DNA of 54,082 nt from Bacteroidota bacterium (GTDB lineage: Bacteria; Bacteroidota; Bacteroidia; Chitinophagales; Chitinophagaceae), in contig JAFDXD010000031.1 in the NCBI GenBank assembly GCA_018268135.1, positions 1-54,082 on the forward strand, written 5' to 3'. The notes under the pieces were generated by a model. The model saw only the letters and a list, made by a program, of their open reading frames with translations. It searched no databases and was not told where the DNA came from. The position numbers and the translations under genes are program-made. Shown piece after piece: positions 28,055 through 37,186 of this stretch. Every line of letters begins with the position of its first letter. The first letter of the stretch is position 1.

Positions 28055-29473
28055 ATGTCACAACAGCCGTATAGCTTTTTTCATAGTGTAGAAAAAAGTT
28101 TTGACAAAGCAGCCAAATTTACCAAATTCGACCCGGGCATTCTGGAACAAATAAAAGCCTGCAACAGTGTGTACCAAATGCGATTTCCTATTAAGATGGA
28201 TGATGGTAGCATTAAAGTAGTAGAAGCCTATCGGGTACAACACAGTCATCATAAATCGCCATGCAAAGGAGGTATCCGTTTTAGCGATGAAGTAAACCAG
28301 GATGAAGTAATGGCCCTGGCATCTCTTATGACGTACAAATGTGCCATTGTAAATGTACCATTTGGCGGTGGTAAAGGAGGCATTAAAATAAATCCACGTA
28401 AATACTCTGCCTACGAATTAGAAAAAATAACACGCCGCTACACTGCTGAGCTGGTAAAGAAAAACTTTATAGGCCCCGGTATTGATGTACCCGCCCCCGA
28501 CTACGGTACCGGCGCAAGAGAAATGGCATGGATAGTAGATACCTATGCATCTTTAAAGCCCGGCGAAATAGATGCTGCAGGTTGTGTAACCGGTAAGCCC
28601 GTAACGCAAGGCGGTGTAAGAGGTCGTACTGAAGCTACCGGCTTAGGCGTATTTTTCGGCATTAGAGAAGTTTGCAATATGCCTGAAGTAATGAAAAAAT
28701 TAGGCCTTGAAGTAGGTGTAAAAAATAAAAATGTAATAGTACAGGGATTGGGAAATGTAGGCTATCATTCTGCAAAGTTTTTTAGAGAAGCCGGTGCAAA
28801 AATAATTGCCTTAGCTGAGTATGAAGGTGCTATTATGAATCCCGATGGGCTGAATGAAGATGAAGTATTCAAACACAGAAAAGCAACCGGCAGCATCTTA
28901 AATTTTCCGGGTGCTACCAATCTTGCAAAAAACACAGATGCTTTAGAGTTAAAATGCGATATTCTTATTCCGGCAGCATTAGAAAATGTAATTAATAAAG
29001 ACAATGCATCAAAAGTACAGGCAAAAATAATTGGCGAAGCTGCCAACGGCCCCTGCACTCCCGAAGCTGATGAGGTATTTATTCAAAAAGGAATTGTATG
29101 CGTACCGGATATGTACTTAAATGCAGGAGGTGTAACAGTGAGCTATTTTGAATGGTTAAAAAACCTTAGCCATGTACGTTATGGCCGCATGGAAAAAAGA
29201 TTTACTGAAAATTTAAACACTCATATACTTAGCCAGATTGAAGAACTTACCGGCAAGAATGTGAGCGAAATAGAAAGGAAATTTATTATGCATGGCCCTG
29301 AAGAGCAAGACCTGGTACACAGCGGGCTGGAAGAAACCATGATTACTGCCACACGTGAGATAATGGATATTTGGCATAGCAATCCCGATATACCGGATAT
29401 GCGTACTGCAGCTTATGTAAATGCTATCAATAAAGTAGCTACCAGCTATAGTGAGTTGGGTATTTTTCCATAA
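28055..29473 (+). CDS. Glutamate dehydrogenase (Glu/Leu/Phe/Val dehydrogenase family)
   Basis: Cytoplasmic oxidoreductase interconverting glutamate and 2-oxoglutarate plus ammonium with NAD(P). The 472-residue protein has the substrate/catalytic-lysine motif VPFGGGKGGI (101-110), the catalytic aspartate region GPGIDVPAPDYGTG (140-153) and the Rossmann nucleotide loop GLGNVG (231-236). The length and GPGIDVPAPD pattern fit the Glu/Leu/Phe/Val superfamily; glutamate is the likeliest substrate, but cofactor preference cannot be read. A strong terminator follows the stop codon. Confidence 0.92.
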   Translation: MSQQPYSFFHSVEKSFDKAAKFTKFDPGILEQIKACNSVYQMRFPIKMDDGSIKVVEAYRVQHSHHKSPCKGGIRFSDEVNQDEVMALASLMTYKCAIVNVPFGGGKGGIKINPRKYSAYELEKITRRYTAELVKKNFIGPGIDVPAPDYGTGAREMAWIVDTYASLKPGEIDAAGCVTGKPVTQGGVRGRTEATGLGVFFGIREVCNMPEVMKKLGLEVGVKNKNVIVQGLGNVGYHSAKFFREAGAKIIALAEYEGAIMNPDGLNEDEVFKHRKATGSILNFPGATNLAKNTDALELKCDILIPAALENVINKDNASKVQAKIIGEAANGPCTPEADEVFIQKGIVCVPDMYLNAGGVTVSYFEWLKNLSHVRYGRMEKRFTENLNTHILSQIEELTGKNVSEIERKFIMHGPEEQDLVHSGLEETMITATREIMDIWHSNPDIPDMRTAAYVNAINKVATSYSELGIFP

Positions 29474-29496
29474 AATTATTATTCATAAATATTTTG

Positions 29497-29524
29497 AGCC
29501 ACCTGTAGCGGTGGCTTTTTTTAT
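29497..29524 (+). terminator. Rho-independent terminator of glutamate dehydrogenase
   Basis: A 7-bp perfect stem AGCCACC/GGTGGCT (29497-29503 with 29510-29516), a 6-nt loop TGTAGC and a following run of T. It begins 24 nt after the stop codon. Confidence 0.85.
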
Positions 29525-29581
29525 TGAAAAATGGTATTTATTAAAATATTTACATTACTTTGAACACATAAAAATTTTACT

Positions 29582-30076
29582 ATGAAAAAATATTTAATCG
29601 TACTTGCTGCAATTCTTTTTATTAATTCCGGATGCAACTTTAATAACAAAGCCTTTAAATTCAATCAGGACATGGTAGAAAAAGAAGATGCACTGGTTCC
29701 GGAAATTACAAAGGCCGAAGCCAAGGTATCTGACTTTTATAAAGCAAATCAATTTGACAGCATTGGAATTATTGGCAGCCAAATGGAACAAAAAGTAGAT
29801 GAAAAAATTAATGAATTAGAAAAAATACCTGTGCCCGATGCTAAAAATAGTGAAGCATTTAAAAGTGCCTACATCAACTATTTTAAATATCTCAAAAGCA
29901 TTTATACTTCTTACAAAAACATTGGAAACGCTGCTACAGATGAAGAAAGAAATACAGAGTTAGCCAACTTTCAAACTCTGATAGCCAAAAAGCCCCAGGT
30001 AATATCAGAGGTGAAAGATGTTCAGAAAAAATTTGCAGATGAAAATGGCTTTAAATTAGAAAATCAGCCTAATTAA
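29582..30076 (+). CDS. Predicted lipoprotein of unknown function
   Basis: A 164-residue protein with a lipoprotein signal (MKKYLIVLAAILFINSGC, cysteine at residue 18). The rest is almost entirely helical and rich in Lys, Glu, Asn and Ala (for example VEKEDALVPEITKAEAKVSDFYKANQ), consistent with a periplasmic helical bundle. It resembles the small DUF-type lipoproteins common in Bacteroidota, but I cannot name a family. It overlaps the convergent HsdR-N-like gene by 8 nt at the 3' end. Confidence 0.72.
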   Translation: MKKYLIVLAAILFINSGCNFNNKAFKFNQDMVEKEDALVPEITKAEAKVSDFYKANQFDSIGIIGSQMEQKVDEKINELEKIPVPDAKNSEAFKSAYINYFKYLKSIYTSYKNIGNAATDEERNTELANFQTLIAKKPQVISEVKDVQKKFADENGFKLENQPN

Positions 30077-30503
30077 TTGCAGGCATTACATTTTCTTCTA
30101 TAAAATTTCCATTTAGTTTTTTAAATAATCTACAATAGGAGCCATTGGTAATTGCCATATAGCCTGCCTGTAAAATGCTATTATAATGAAGTACCTGTAA
30201 TAAGGTACTTTCAGATAATGATACCTTCATTTCTTTACATTCTATTATCATAAATGGTTCTAAATTTTTATATAGCACTATATCAAATCTTTTAAGAATG
30301 CCGGGTAGTTGCAATTGTTTTTCTACAGCTATTAATGATGCCGGGTATTTCAACACTTCTACCAGGTAAAGCAAAAAATTTTGCCTTACCCATTCTTCCG
30401 GAGTAATGACCAGCCATTTTTTTCTTATCATACAAAAAATATATTCCCTCCCCTTCGTTTTCTTCAACATTGGCTTCTTATCCGGGTACTCTATTTTTAT
30501 CAT
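30069..30503 (-). CDS. Standalone HsdR N-terminal-like nuclease-fold protein
   Basis: A 144-residue protein of the type found in Bacteroidota as a free-standing type I restriction enzyme R protein N-terminal domain. A PD-(D/E)xK-like core is visible: a glutamate early in the fold, RFDIVLYKN (about 84-92, the aspartate), and MIIECKEMKVSL (about 96-107, the E-x-K pair). These are the expected metal and catalytic residues. No helicase, HsdM or HsdS gene is nearby, so it is not part of a restriction system here. Its real role is unknown. Confidence 0.8.
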   Translation of the reverse strand: MIKIEYPDKKPMLKKTKGREYIFCMIRKKWLVITPEEWVRQNFLLYLVEVLKYPASLIAVEKQLQLPGILKRFDIVLYKNLEPFMIIECKEMKVSLSESTLLQVLHYNSILQAGYMAITNGSYCRLFKKLNGNFIEENVMPAIN

Positions 30504-30711
30504 TTATTCTATATTAATAATACACAAATATCGCTTCTAAATATTTTTATCAAACATATCTTCTACCTATTTTACAAAATACATACACTCATTTTTGTAA
30601 AGTTGCATCTCCTTATTCAATTACTTCCCATATATCCATATACAATCATGGAGAAGTCTTTTTTTTAAAAAACAGTATAAAATTTTGTAATTTTATACGA
30701 ATTGAAAAAAT

Positions 30712-31482
30712 ATGAAGACAAGAGAAGAAATTGTAGAAAACTGGCTGCCACGCTATACAGGCCAGGAGTTAAGCGGATTTGGTGAGTACATTTTACTTAC
30801 CAATTTTTCTAATTATGTAAACCTCTTTGCCGAGTGGAACAAGGTAGAAGTAGTAGGTAAAGATCGCTCCATGCAATGTGCCACAGCCAATGATATTACT
30901 ATCATTAATTTTGGAATGGGAAGCCCCGGAGCCGCTACCATTATGGATTTGCTAACGGCTATACAGCCAAAAGCGGTTTTATTTTTAGGCAAATGTGGCG
31001 GGCTTAAAAAACGCAATAAAATCGGAGACCTTATCCTTCCTATTGCAGCCATAAGAGGCGAAGGTACCAGCAATGATTATTTTCCGAAAGAAGTACCAGC
31101 CCTTCCGGCTTTTGCCCTGCAAAAAGCTATCTCTACTACCATTAGAGATTATAAACAAGACTATTGGACGGGCGTATGCTATACTACCAATAGAAGAGTA
31201 TGGGAGCATGATGAAGAGTTTAAAGAGTACTTAAAAAAAGTAAGGGCTTATGCCATTGACATGGAAACTGCCACCATTTTTACAGTTGGCTTTTACAATA
31301 AAATTCCCACCGGTGCATTGTTATTGGTAAGCGATAGCCCCATGGTACCCGAGGGAGTAAAAACAGAAGCGAGTGATAAAAATGTAACAGCACAATATGT
31401 GGAACAGCATTTAAAAATCGGCATAGATTCATTAAAACAATTGATAAATAACGGGCTTACAGTTCGCCATTTGAAATTTTAA
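30712..31482 (+). CDS. amn: AMP nucleosidase
   Basis: Purine enzyme that hydrolyses AMP to adenine and ribose 5-phosphate. The 256-residue protein has the short architecture found in Bacteroidota, a nucleoside phosphorylase/nucleosidase fold without the long N-terminal domain of the E. coli enzyme. Motifs include INFGMGSPGAATIMDLL (phosphate site, about 65-81), FLGKCGGL (about 91-98) and AIDMETATIF (about 182-191), whose Met-Glu pair contacts the ribose as in the PNP/UDP family. It is 13 nt upstream of the ABC transporter gene. AMP over other nucleotides is assumed from close family resemblance. Confidence 0.88.
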   Translation: MKTREEIVENWLPRYTGQELSGFGEYILLTNFSNYVNLFAEWNKVEVVGKDRSMQCATANDITIINFGMGSPGAATIMDLLTAIQPKAVLFLGKCGGLKKRNKIGDLILPIAAIRGEGTSNDYFPKEVPALPAFALQKAISTTIRDYKQDYWTGVCYTTNRRVWEHDEEFKEYLKKVRAYAIDMETATIFTVGFYNKIPTGALLLVSDSPMVPEGVKTEASDKNVTAQYVEQHLKIGIDSLKQLINNGLTVRHLKF

Positions 31483-31495
31483 GCCGGCCTAACTC

Positions 31496-33196
31496 ATGCT
31501 GCCTTTGTTACAAATAAAAAATTTACGAGTAACTTTTTCTGAAAATGGTACTGAAGTAAACGCAGTAAGCAATAGCAGTTTTACTATCAGCAGGGGCAGT
31601 ATGGTAGCCATTGTGGGCGAAAGTGGCTCAGGAAAATCCATTACCTCCCTTTCTATCTTACAATTATTACCAAAGCAGGCTACCGTATCGGGAGAAATAT
31701 TATTTAGCGAAGATGAAAATCATTTTCAGGACTTATTAAAGCTTACGCCGGGCGAAGTAAGCAATATAAGGGGCAATAAAATCTCCATGATTTTTCAGGA
31801 GCCGATGACCTCACTAAACCCCGTGTACACCTGTGGCAACCAGGTAATGGAAGCTTTGATACAACATAAAAAAATTTCAAAAGAAGAAGCACGCCAAAAA
31901 ACCATTGAATTATTTGAATTGGTATCGCTGCCGGAGCCAACGGCAATGCTTAAACGCTATCCTCACCAGTTGAGCGGCGGCCAAAAGCAAAGAGTAATGA
32001 TTGCAATGGCCATGTGCTGCAACCCGGCTTTATTAATAGCAGATGAGCCTACCACTGCTTTGGATGTAAGGGTTCAAAAAAGCATTTTAATGCTTTTAAA
32101 AAAATTACAGCAGCAAAATAAAATGTCGGTATTGCTCATCACCCACGACCTGTCGCTAGTGGCAGACTATGCTGACGAAGTAATTGTAATGTACAAAGGA
32201 AGTATTGCAGAACAGGGAGAAACTAAAACCATACTCTTAAACCCACAACACAACTATACCAAAGCCCTGCTTGCCTGTAAACCAACAGCCGGCAGCAAAG
32301 GGAAAAAATTGCCCGTTATCAGTGATTTTTTAAACCCAACTAATAACATTACAGCAACTCAAAAAAATATAAAAAATATTAGCCCCATCATTACAAACGA
32401 GGTGGTGCTCAATGTGCAAGACTTAAAAGTATATTTTACTAAAACAAAAAATATTTTTGGCAAACCTACCAGCATGCACAAAGCGGTAGATGGAGTAAGT
32501 TTTACAGTTAATAAAAATGAAACCATTGGGCTTGTGGGCGAAAGCGGCTGTGGCAAAACTACACTTGGCCGGGCCATACTGCATCTTATAAATCCCAGCT
32601 CCGGAAAAATTATTTTGAATGGAAAAGATATTTCTACACTACAGGAAAAAGAATGGAGGCTGATAAGAAAAAACCTTCAAATTGTTTTTCAGGATCCTTA
32701 TGGCTCACTTAATCCTCGTATTAGCATTGGCGATGCTATAATGGAGCCCCTTACAGTACATCATTATTTTAATAACCAAAAAGAGCGAAAAGAAAAGGTA
32801 GTGTCTTTACTAGAAAAAGTAAATTTAAATGCAGATCATTTTAACCGGTATCCGCACCAGTTTAGTGGTGGGCAAAGGCAGCGCATTTGCATTGCAAGGG
32901 CCCTGGCATTAGAGCCTTCTTTTTTAGTGTTTGATGAGAGTGTGTCTGCGCTGGATGTAAGCGTACAGGCACAGGTACTAAACCTCATCAATGAACTAAA
33001 AGCAGACTTAAATTTTACAGCCATATTTATTTCGCACGACTTATCTGTGGTACATTACATCAGCGATAGAATATTGGTAATGAATAAAGGGAAAATAGTG
33101 GAAGAAGGCAGCGCTGATAACATTTATTTTAATCCTAAAGATATTTACACACAACAATTAATAGAGTCTATCCCCGGCCAAAAAAAATCTTTTTAA
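31496..33196 (+). CDS. Peptide-type ABC transporter ATP-binding protein (fused double ATPase)
   Basis: Cytoplasmic ATPase of 566 residues carrying two ABC domains of the oligopeptide/dipeptide (OppD-OppF, YejF-like) class. Domain 1 has Walker A GESGSGKS (41-48), signature LSGGQKQR and Walker B LLIADEPTTALDV. Domain 2 has Walker A GESGCGKT (348-355), signature FSGGQRQR and Walker B FLVFDESVSALDV. Each domain carries the post-domain peptide-transporter tail. No permease or binding protein is adjacent, so partners are encoded elsewhere. Its stop shares a TTAA with the convergent TraB gene. It probably shares a message with the AMP nucleosidase gene. Confidence 0.93.
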   Translation: MLPLLQIKNLRVTFSENGTEVNAVSNSSFTISRGSMVAIVGESGSGKSITSLSILQLLPKQATVSGEILFSEDENHFQDLLKLTPGEVSNIRGNKISMIFQEPMTSLNPVYTCGNQVMEALIQHKKISKEEARQKTIELFELVSLPEPTAMLKRYPHQLSGGQKQRVMIAMAMCCNPALLIADEPTTALDVRVQKSILMLLKKLQQQNKMSVLLITHDLSLVADYADEVIVMYKGSIAEQGETKTILLNPQHNYTKALLACKPTAGSKGKKLPVISDFLNPTNNITATQKNIKNISPIITNEVVLNVQDLKVYFTKTKNIFGKPTSMHKAVDGVSFTVNKNETIGLVGESGCGKTTLGRAILHLINPSSGKIILNGKDISTLQEKEWRLIRKNLQIVFQDPYGSLNPRISIGDAIMEPLTVHHYFNNQKERKEKVVSLLEKVNLNADHFNRYPHQFSGGQRQRICIARALALEPSFLVFDESVSALDVSVQAQVLNLINELKADLNFTAIFISHDLSVVHYISDRILVMNKGKIVEEGSADNIYFNPKDIYTQQLIESIPGQKKSF

Positions 33197-36100
33197 TTTT
33201 CATCATCCTGCATATTTACATCATCACCCGACACATCATCACTAAAAAAATACCTGGCGCTTTTATGCAAACTAAATAGTATTCTTTTTAATTGCTTATT
33301 CAATTGTTCATCCAGGGGTTCATACTCTATGAGGGTTTTGTTAGTTGCAAAGGTTAAGTCATCATTTACAGATGTTTCATTGCTATCTAATGGCTGTAAG
33401 CCACTCATACCAATCTTCCACTCATCTTCTTTTTTAATTCTGTATTTAAAAAAATAAACCATCCCCTTTTCATTATTGGCAATAGTCTCTATTTTTTTTA
33501 TAAAAACTATCGAATCCAAAAGGTCTGAATTTAACTTATCTACCAGGTAACTTTTTGCCAGCAATAATTGGTTGTTATAAGCAGCCGGTAATTTGTTCAG
33601 GCATTTTGACTGATATAATTTTTCATAAAAGGTTCCCAAATATTTGTTATCCGATGCTATGGACTGTACAATACTATCAGGCAGAGGTTTATTATTTCTC
33701 ATCATTAAAACGGCGGCATCCATTCTTACCGATTTATCTTTACTTAACAGCATTTTGGTAAAATAATTTTGCACCTGCTTATTTTTATTATAAAAGGGCA
33801 TCAGCAATACAGCATAATCATTCAGGTCTATTTTACCATTGTCATAATCACGATAATTAAATTTGTATGCATCAATATCCGGGTCATCTTCTTTCATTTT
33901 AGTTTGCACCATTATTCTTTCATCTTTTATTTGTTGCTTTTTTTGTGCAACAATGGCATCTATAAAAATTGATGAAAAATATTTTTCATAATCTTTACTT
34001 TGAAGATACCCGCTATCAACCAATGTTACCAAAAGCTTTGTAACCGGCGCTTTGTAATCTGTAAGTGTAGTCAGTTGCAACAAAGCCGGAAAAAGCGAAG
34101 CGCTCAATTTTAAAGTATCTTCCATATTCTCAAAAAGGCTGCTGTATTCATCTTTATCAAATACAGGAGGAGCCTGAAGCATCAAATTTTTTAATATTGT
34201 AAATGAAGTTTTTGTTTTTAACCTTGCCAATGCCATTATTACTTCATTCTGAAAAAGGCTGGTATCTGATACCTGTTCATAAATATGCTGCAGGCAGGTA
34301 GTAGTAACATTAGTGGCAGTATCTTTTAAAAAACCTAATTCTGCAATCAGCCTCGCTTTTGAATCAAAATAATCTTTATCATTTATACTCAGCATGGCAA
34401 TGGCATTGCATAATGCTTCACTTTCGCTGCTGCCAAAGTTTAAGTTAGAAATAGATTGCTGAGCTTTTTTATGCAATGCACTATCACTGCTAAATAAATC
34501 GCTAAAAAATAAGGGCAGCCTGTTTTGATAAATATTTTCTTGCGGCTCTTTGCAATAAGGCCTGAATGATTGAAAAGCATCATCAATAAATTTACTACGC
34601 CTGCTAATAGTATCGCCCATGGTAGTAAGGGTAAATAAATATCTTCCTTTTAGCCATTCTAATCGCTCTATTGTGGCCGAGGAACCAGTATCTCTAAGTG
34701 TAAAACGATACCCTGATGTATTATCAGGCAAGTAAACCGGCGATGAAGCATACAAAAGCATATTCTGCTTAGCGGCATACTTTTTTATATTATCATCCCA
34801 AAATTTTATAGAATCTTTAATGTAATAATACTTTGGAAATTCCTGCATGGTAATAGCTGCTTCTTCGCCGGTAGAATCACTCATGAGCAAACCATTTTTT
34901 ATTTTAGGCCAGTAAGCAATATAGCCAGAGTAGTTATTGCCATTTGCTGCATCTTGCATACTTTGTTCAATTACGGTTCTCATGCCTGCATCTATGGCTG
35001 GCACAATGGGTGTACTAATTCTTACATTTAAAAATGTATCGGTAAACACCTGCGGAGGCTGATATTGGTAGGGCTGTAATGAAAAGCTGTTCAAAAAAGA
35101 GAAAGAGCTATCATTTGTACTATTAGTATGCCTGGCTATTACAAAATATTGTGAGCCCAGCAGCAGGCAGGCGGCATTTACTATGGAGCCGTTTTTCATC
35201 TGCTCTCTTACCAGTAATGCCGGGTAGCCATTTAGTGTTACCTGCTTTCGGCTAAGTTGTTTATCAAAATAATCGGGGCTTCTAAATGACTCCTCAATCA
35301 TTTGCAGCACAAAACTGTCTTTTTCTAATAAATTAAAATTATAATTGCTCTTCTTAAAAATCAGGTATGCATCTCCGTTAGTAGTATCCTGCGCCTGGTA
35401 CTCCCACCTGTTTTGATAGGAATCATTAAAATAACTATTGGGAGGCTCGGGCAATGAAATGGTAAATCCTCCCTGCTGTGGAGTAAAATGAACCATTGAA
35501 TGATTAGGAGCTTTTAAGTGAATAGAAGAAAAGAAGCGGTTTCCTTCTTCCCCTGCTACATATTCATTGTGGCCACTCATCTTAAAAATAATGATTTCAT
35601 AAGGCGTTGCAAAAGCCTGGTACCGCTGCATATCGCCCCTGCGGGTACGATTTATTATATCAAAACCAGGATACCCGTTATTGTTAATCATTTTTTTTGA
35701 AAGAATTCGCCCGGGTATATTTTCGTACAATAAGCTATCAACTTTTTTTAAAGCTGTAGCTACCGAATGTCCTGTAAAAGCGGCATAGGTTTTTACCCTT
35801 GTTACCATATAATACGATCCATTATCCATATCGGCATATTGGCGCCTGTTTAGTAACTGGTAGGCCGATTTGATAGAATATAAATAGCCCGGTACTTGTA
35901 CGCTGTACATACCGTCTGCTGCCTGCTGTGTGCTAAAATTTACTTTTACTTTTTGCTTATCTATTTCTTCTTTACGCAGAGCATCTCTATTGCTCATTTT
36001 TACCGGCCTTACGGTATATCCTTTTTTCCTAAGCAGCTCTATTACTCCCCTGTTTCCGGGAAGATGAGCCGCCCCTACTCCTGCAAACAAGGAAGTTTTT

Positions 36101-36879
36101 TTTATGATGCTGTCAATAGAATTAGCCTGTATTTCATTTCGCTTGTATAAAAATTTTTCTTTAAAAGCAGTAGAGTGTTCTAATAAATTTTCTATTGAAT
36201 CTAAAAGGTCAAGATTGCCGTTTTTGTAGGCATCTTGCAATTTTTCTGCAAGGCTGCTCATGGTTTCATCGCCTAAGTCTGCATTATTTCTTTTTTTCTC
36301 TTTTGCCATATCGGCATAAGCTTCTAATACCAGTTTTTCTGATTGGTAATAATCTTCTACACCGGCAGCCGCTTTTCCCATTTTTCTACCAGTTTGAAAA
36401 ATATAGAGATCTAAAAAAGTATCTTCTTCAAAATCTTCTTTTGATTTAAAAGAACGATACAGTAAACTATTGACTACGGGTGGTTCGGTACTTAGGGCTG
36501 CTTTTAAAACATCATCATATTTTTTTATTCTAAAACTGTTTTCATCCAAATAATCATTGCCGGCAGTTTGTATGTAATTAGTATAATTTTCGTTCAAAAT
36601 ATTAAGCTTTACCATTTGCTCCTGCCACAATTTGGGATTTAGTTCCAATGCCACGGCATCTACATTTTTTAAGGCACAATAAAATGAGTCGCTCAGGTGA
36701 AAAGCCATTTTGTTGCTCACATGCATGGTACCAAATAAGTAAGATGGTTTGGTAAGCCCATTACCGGTTATTTGCCACAACAGGCTATTGTACTTAGGCG
36801 CCTGAGAATTTTGAGCCAATAACTGGCAAGAAAATGAAAGGCAAAAGAGTAAACTAATGATTAGGCGTTTTTTGGGCAT
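33193..36879 (-). CDS. TraB/GumN-domain protein with a very long C-terminal extension
   Basis: An exported protein of 1228 residues; the signal peptide ends LLAQ near residue 23. The TraB/GumN domain covers about 30-290, with the diagnostic GTMHV (50-54) and GVGAAHLPG (267-275) motifs that place it in the Tiki/TraB/EreA superfamily of putative metal-dependent hydrolases. Typical family members are about 300 residues, so some 930 residues here are extra. The extension has beta-rich repeats up to about 800, then a helical part (LMLQAPPVFDKDEYSSLFENME and similar) that resembles HEAT-like arrays. Substrate unknown; periplasmic or outer-membrane location is inferred. Confidence 0.82.
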   Translation of the reverse strand: MPKKRLIISLLFCLSFSCQLLAQNSQAPKYNSLLWQITGNGLTKPSYLFGTMHVSNKMAFHLSDSFYCALKNVDAVALELNPKLWQEQMVKLNILNENYTNYIQTAGNDYLDENSFRIKKYDDVLKAALSTEPPVVNSLLYRSFKSKEDFEEDTFLDLYIFQTGRKMGKAAAGVEDYYQSEKLVLEAYADMAKEKKRNNADLGDETMSSLAEKLQDAYKNGNLDLLDSIENLLEHSTAFKEKFLYKRNEIQANSIDSIIKKTSLFAGVGAAHLPGNRGVIELLRKKGYTVRPVKMSNRDALRKEEIDKQKVKVNFSTQQAADGMYSVQVPGYLYSIKSAYQLLNRRQYADMDNGSYYMVTRVKTYAAFTGHSVATALKKVDSLLYENIPGRILSKKMINNNGYPGFDIINRTRRGDMQRYQAFATPYEIIIFKMSGHNEYVAGEEGNRFFSSIHLKAPNHSMVHFTPQQGGFTISLPEPPNSYFNDSYQNRWEYQAQDTTNGDAYLIFKKSNYNFNLLEKDSFVLQMIEESFRSPDYFDKQLSRKQVTLNGYPALLVREQMKNGSIVNAACLLLGSQYFVIARHTNSTNDSSFSFLNSFSLQPYQYQPPQVFTDTFLNVRISTPIVPAIDAGMRTVIEQSMQDAANGNNYSGYIAYWPKIKNGLLMSDSTGEEAAITMQEFPKYYYIKDSIKFWDDNIKKYAAKQNMLLYASSPVYLPDNTSGYRFTLRDTGSSATIERLEWLKGRYLFTLTTMGDTISRRSKFIDDAFQSFRPYCKEPQENIYQNRLPLFFSDLFSSDSALHKKAQQSISNLNFGSSESEALCNAIAMLSINDKDYFDSKARLIAELGFLKDTATNVTTTCLQHIYEQVSDTSLFQNEVIMALARLKTKTSFTILKNLMLQAPPVFDKDEYSSLFENMEDTLKLSASLFPALLQLTTLTDYKAPVTKLLVTLVDSGYLQSKDYEKYFSSIFIDAIVAQKKQQIKDERIMVQTKMKEDDPDIDAYKFNYRDYDNGKIDLNDYAVLLMPFYNKNKQVQNYFTKMLLSKDKSVRMDAAVLMMRNNKPLPDSIVQSIASDNKYLGTFYEKLYQSKCLNKLPAAYNNQLLLAKSYLVDKLNSDLLDSIVFIKKIETIANNEKGMVYFFKYRIKKEDEWKIGMSGLQPLDSNETSVNDDLTFATNKTLIEYEPLDEQLNKQLKRILFSLHKSARYFFSDDVSGDDVNMQDDEN

Positions 36880-37186
36880 ATTTCATTTTTATTAAATGTA
36901 ATGCCCTAAAGTTGCGTATTACTTTGCTAATAACAATAAAAGTAACCGGTAATTATAAAATTTTAAAAGATTTTCCAAATTTTATTTATTAACTTTGCCC
37001 ACTTTAAAAAAATCATGCCGTAACATGATAAATGCCTCTACGCAAGCAAGGCTAACTATCTCTGTACATATAAATTTACAGTACCGGCGGTTGATACATT
37101 AAATTTTTTATTACCTGAATCTGCCGGCAAAGCTCTACCATAAAGCCTCACCGAAAGATACATTATACAAAAAAAACAAATCACTG
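36880..37186. other. 307-bp gap between the TraB gene and queA
   Basis: Contains a TAnnTTTG promoter box for queA at 36990-36997, leaving a queA leader of about 180 nt. Within it, CCGGCGG (37084-37090) and TGCCGGC could form a small stem. I looked for a preQ1 riboswitch, which sometimes precedes queuosine genes, and saw no matching core. Nothing else is recognisable. Confidence 0.5.
36990..36997 (+). promoter_or_regulatory. Predicted promoter -7 box for queA
   Basis: TAACTTTG matches TAnnTTTG exactly and is followed by GCCC. It lies 190 nt upstream of the queA ATG, so the leader would be unusually long for this window. Confidence 0.45.

Noticed and set aside
36998-37186. preQ1 riboswitch in the queA leader
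   Set aside because: No match to the preQ1-I loop and A-rich tail pattern; only a long leader is seen.
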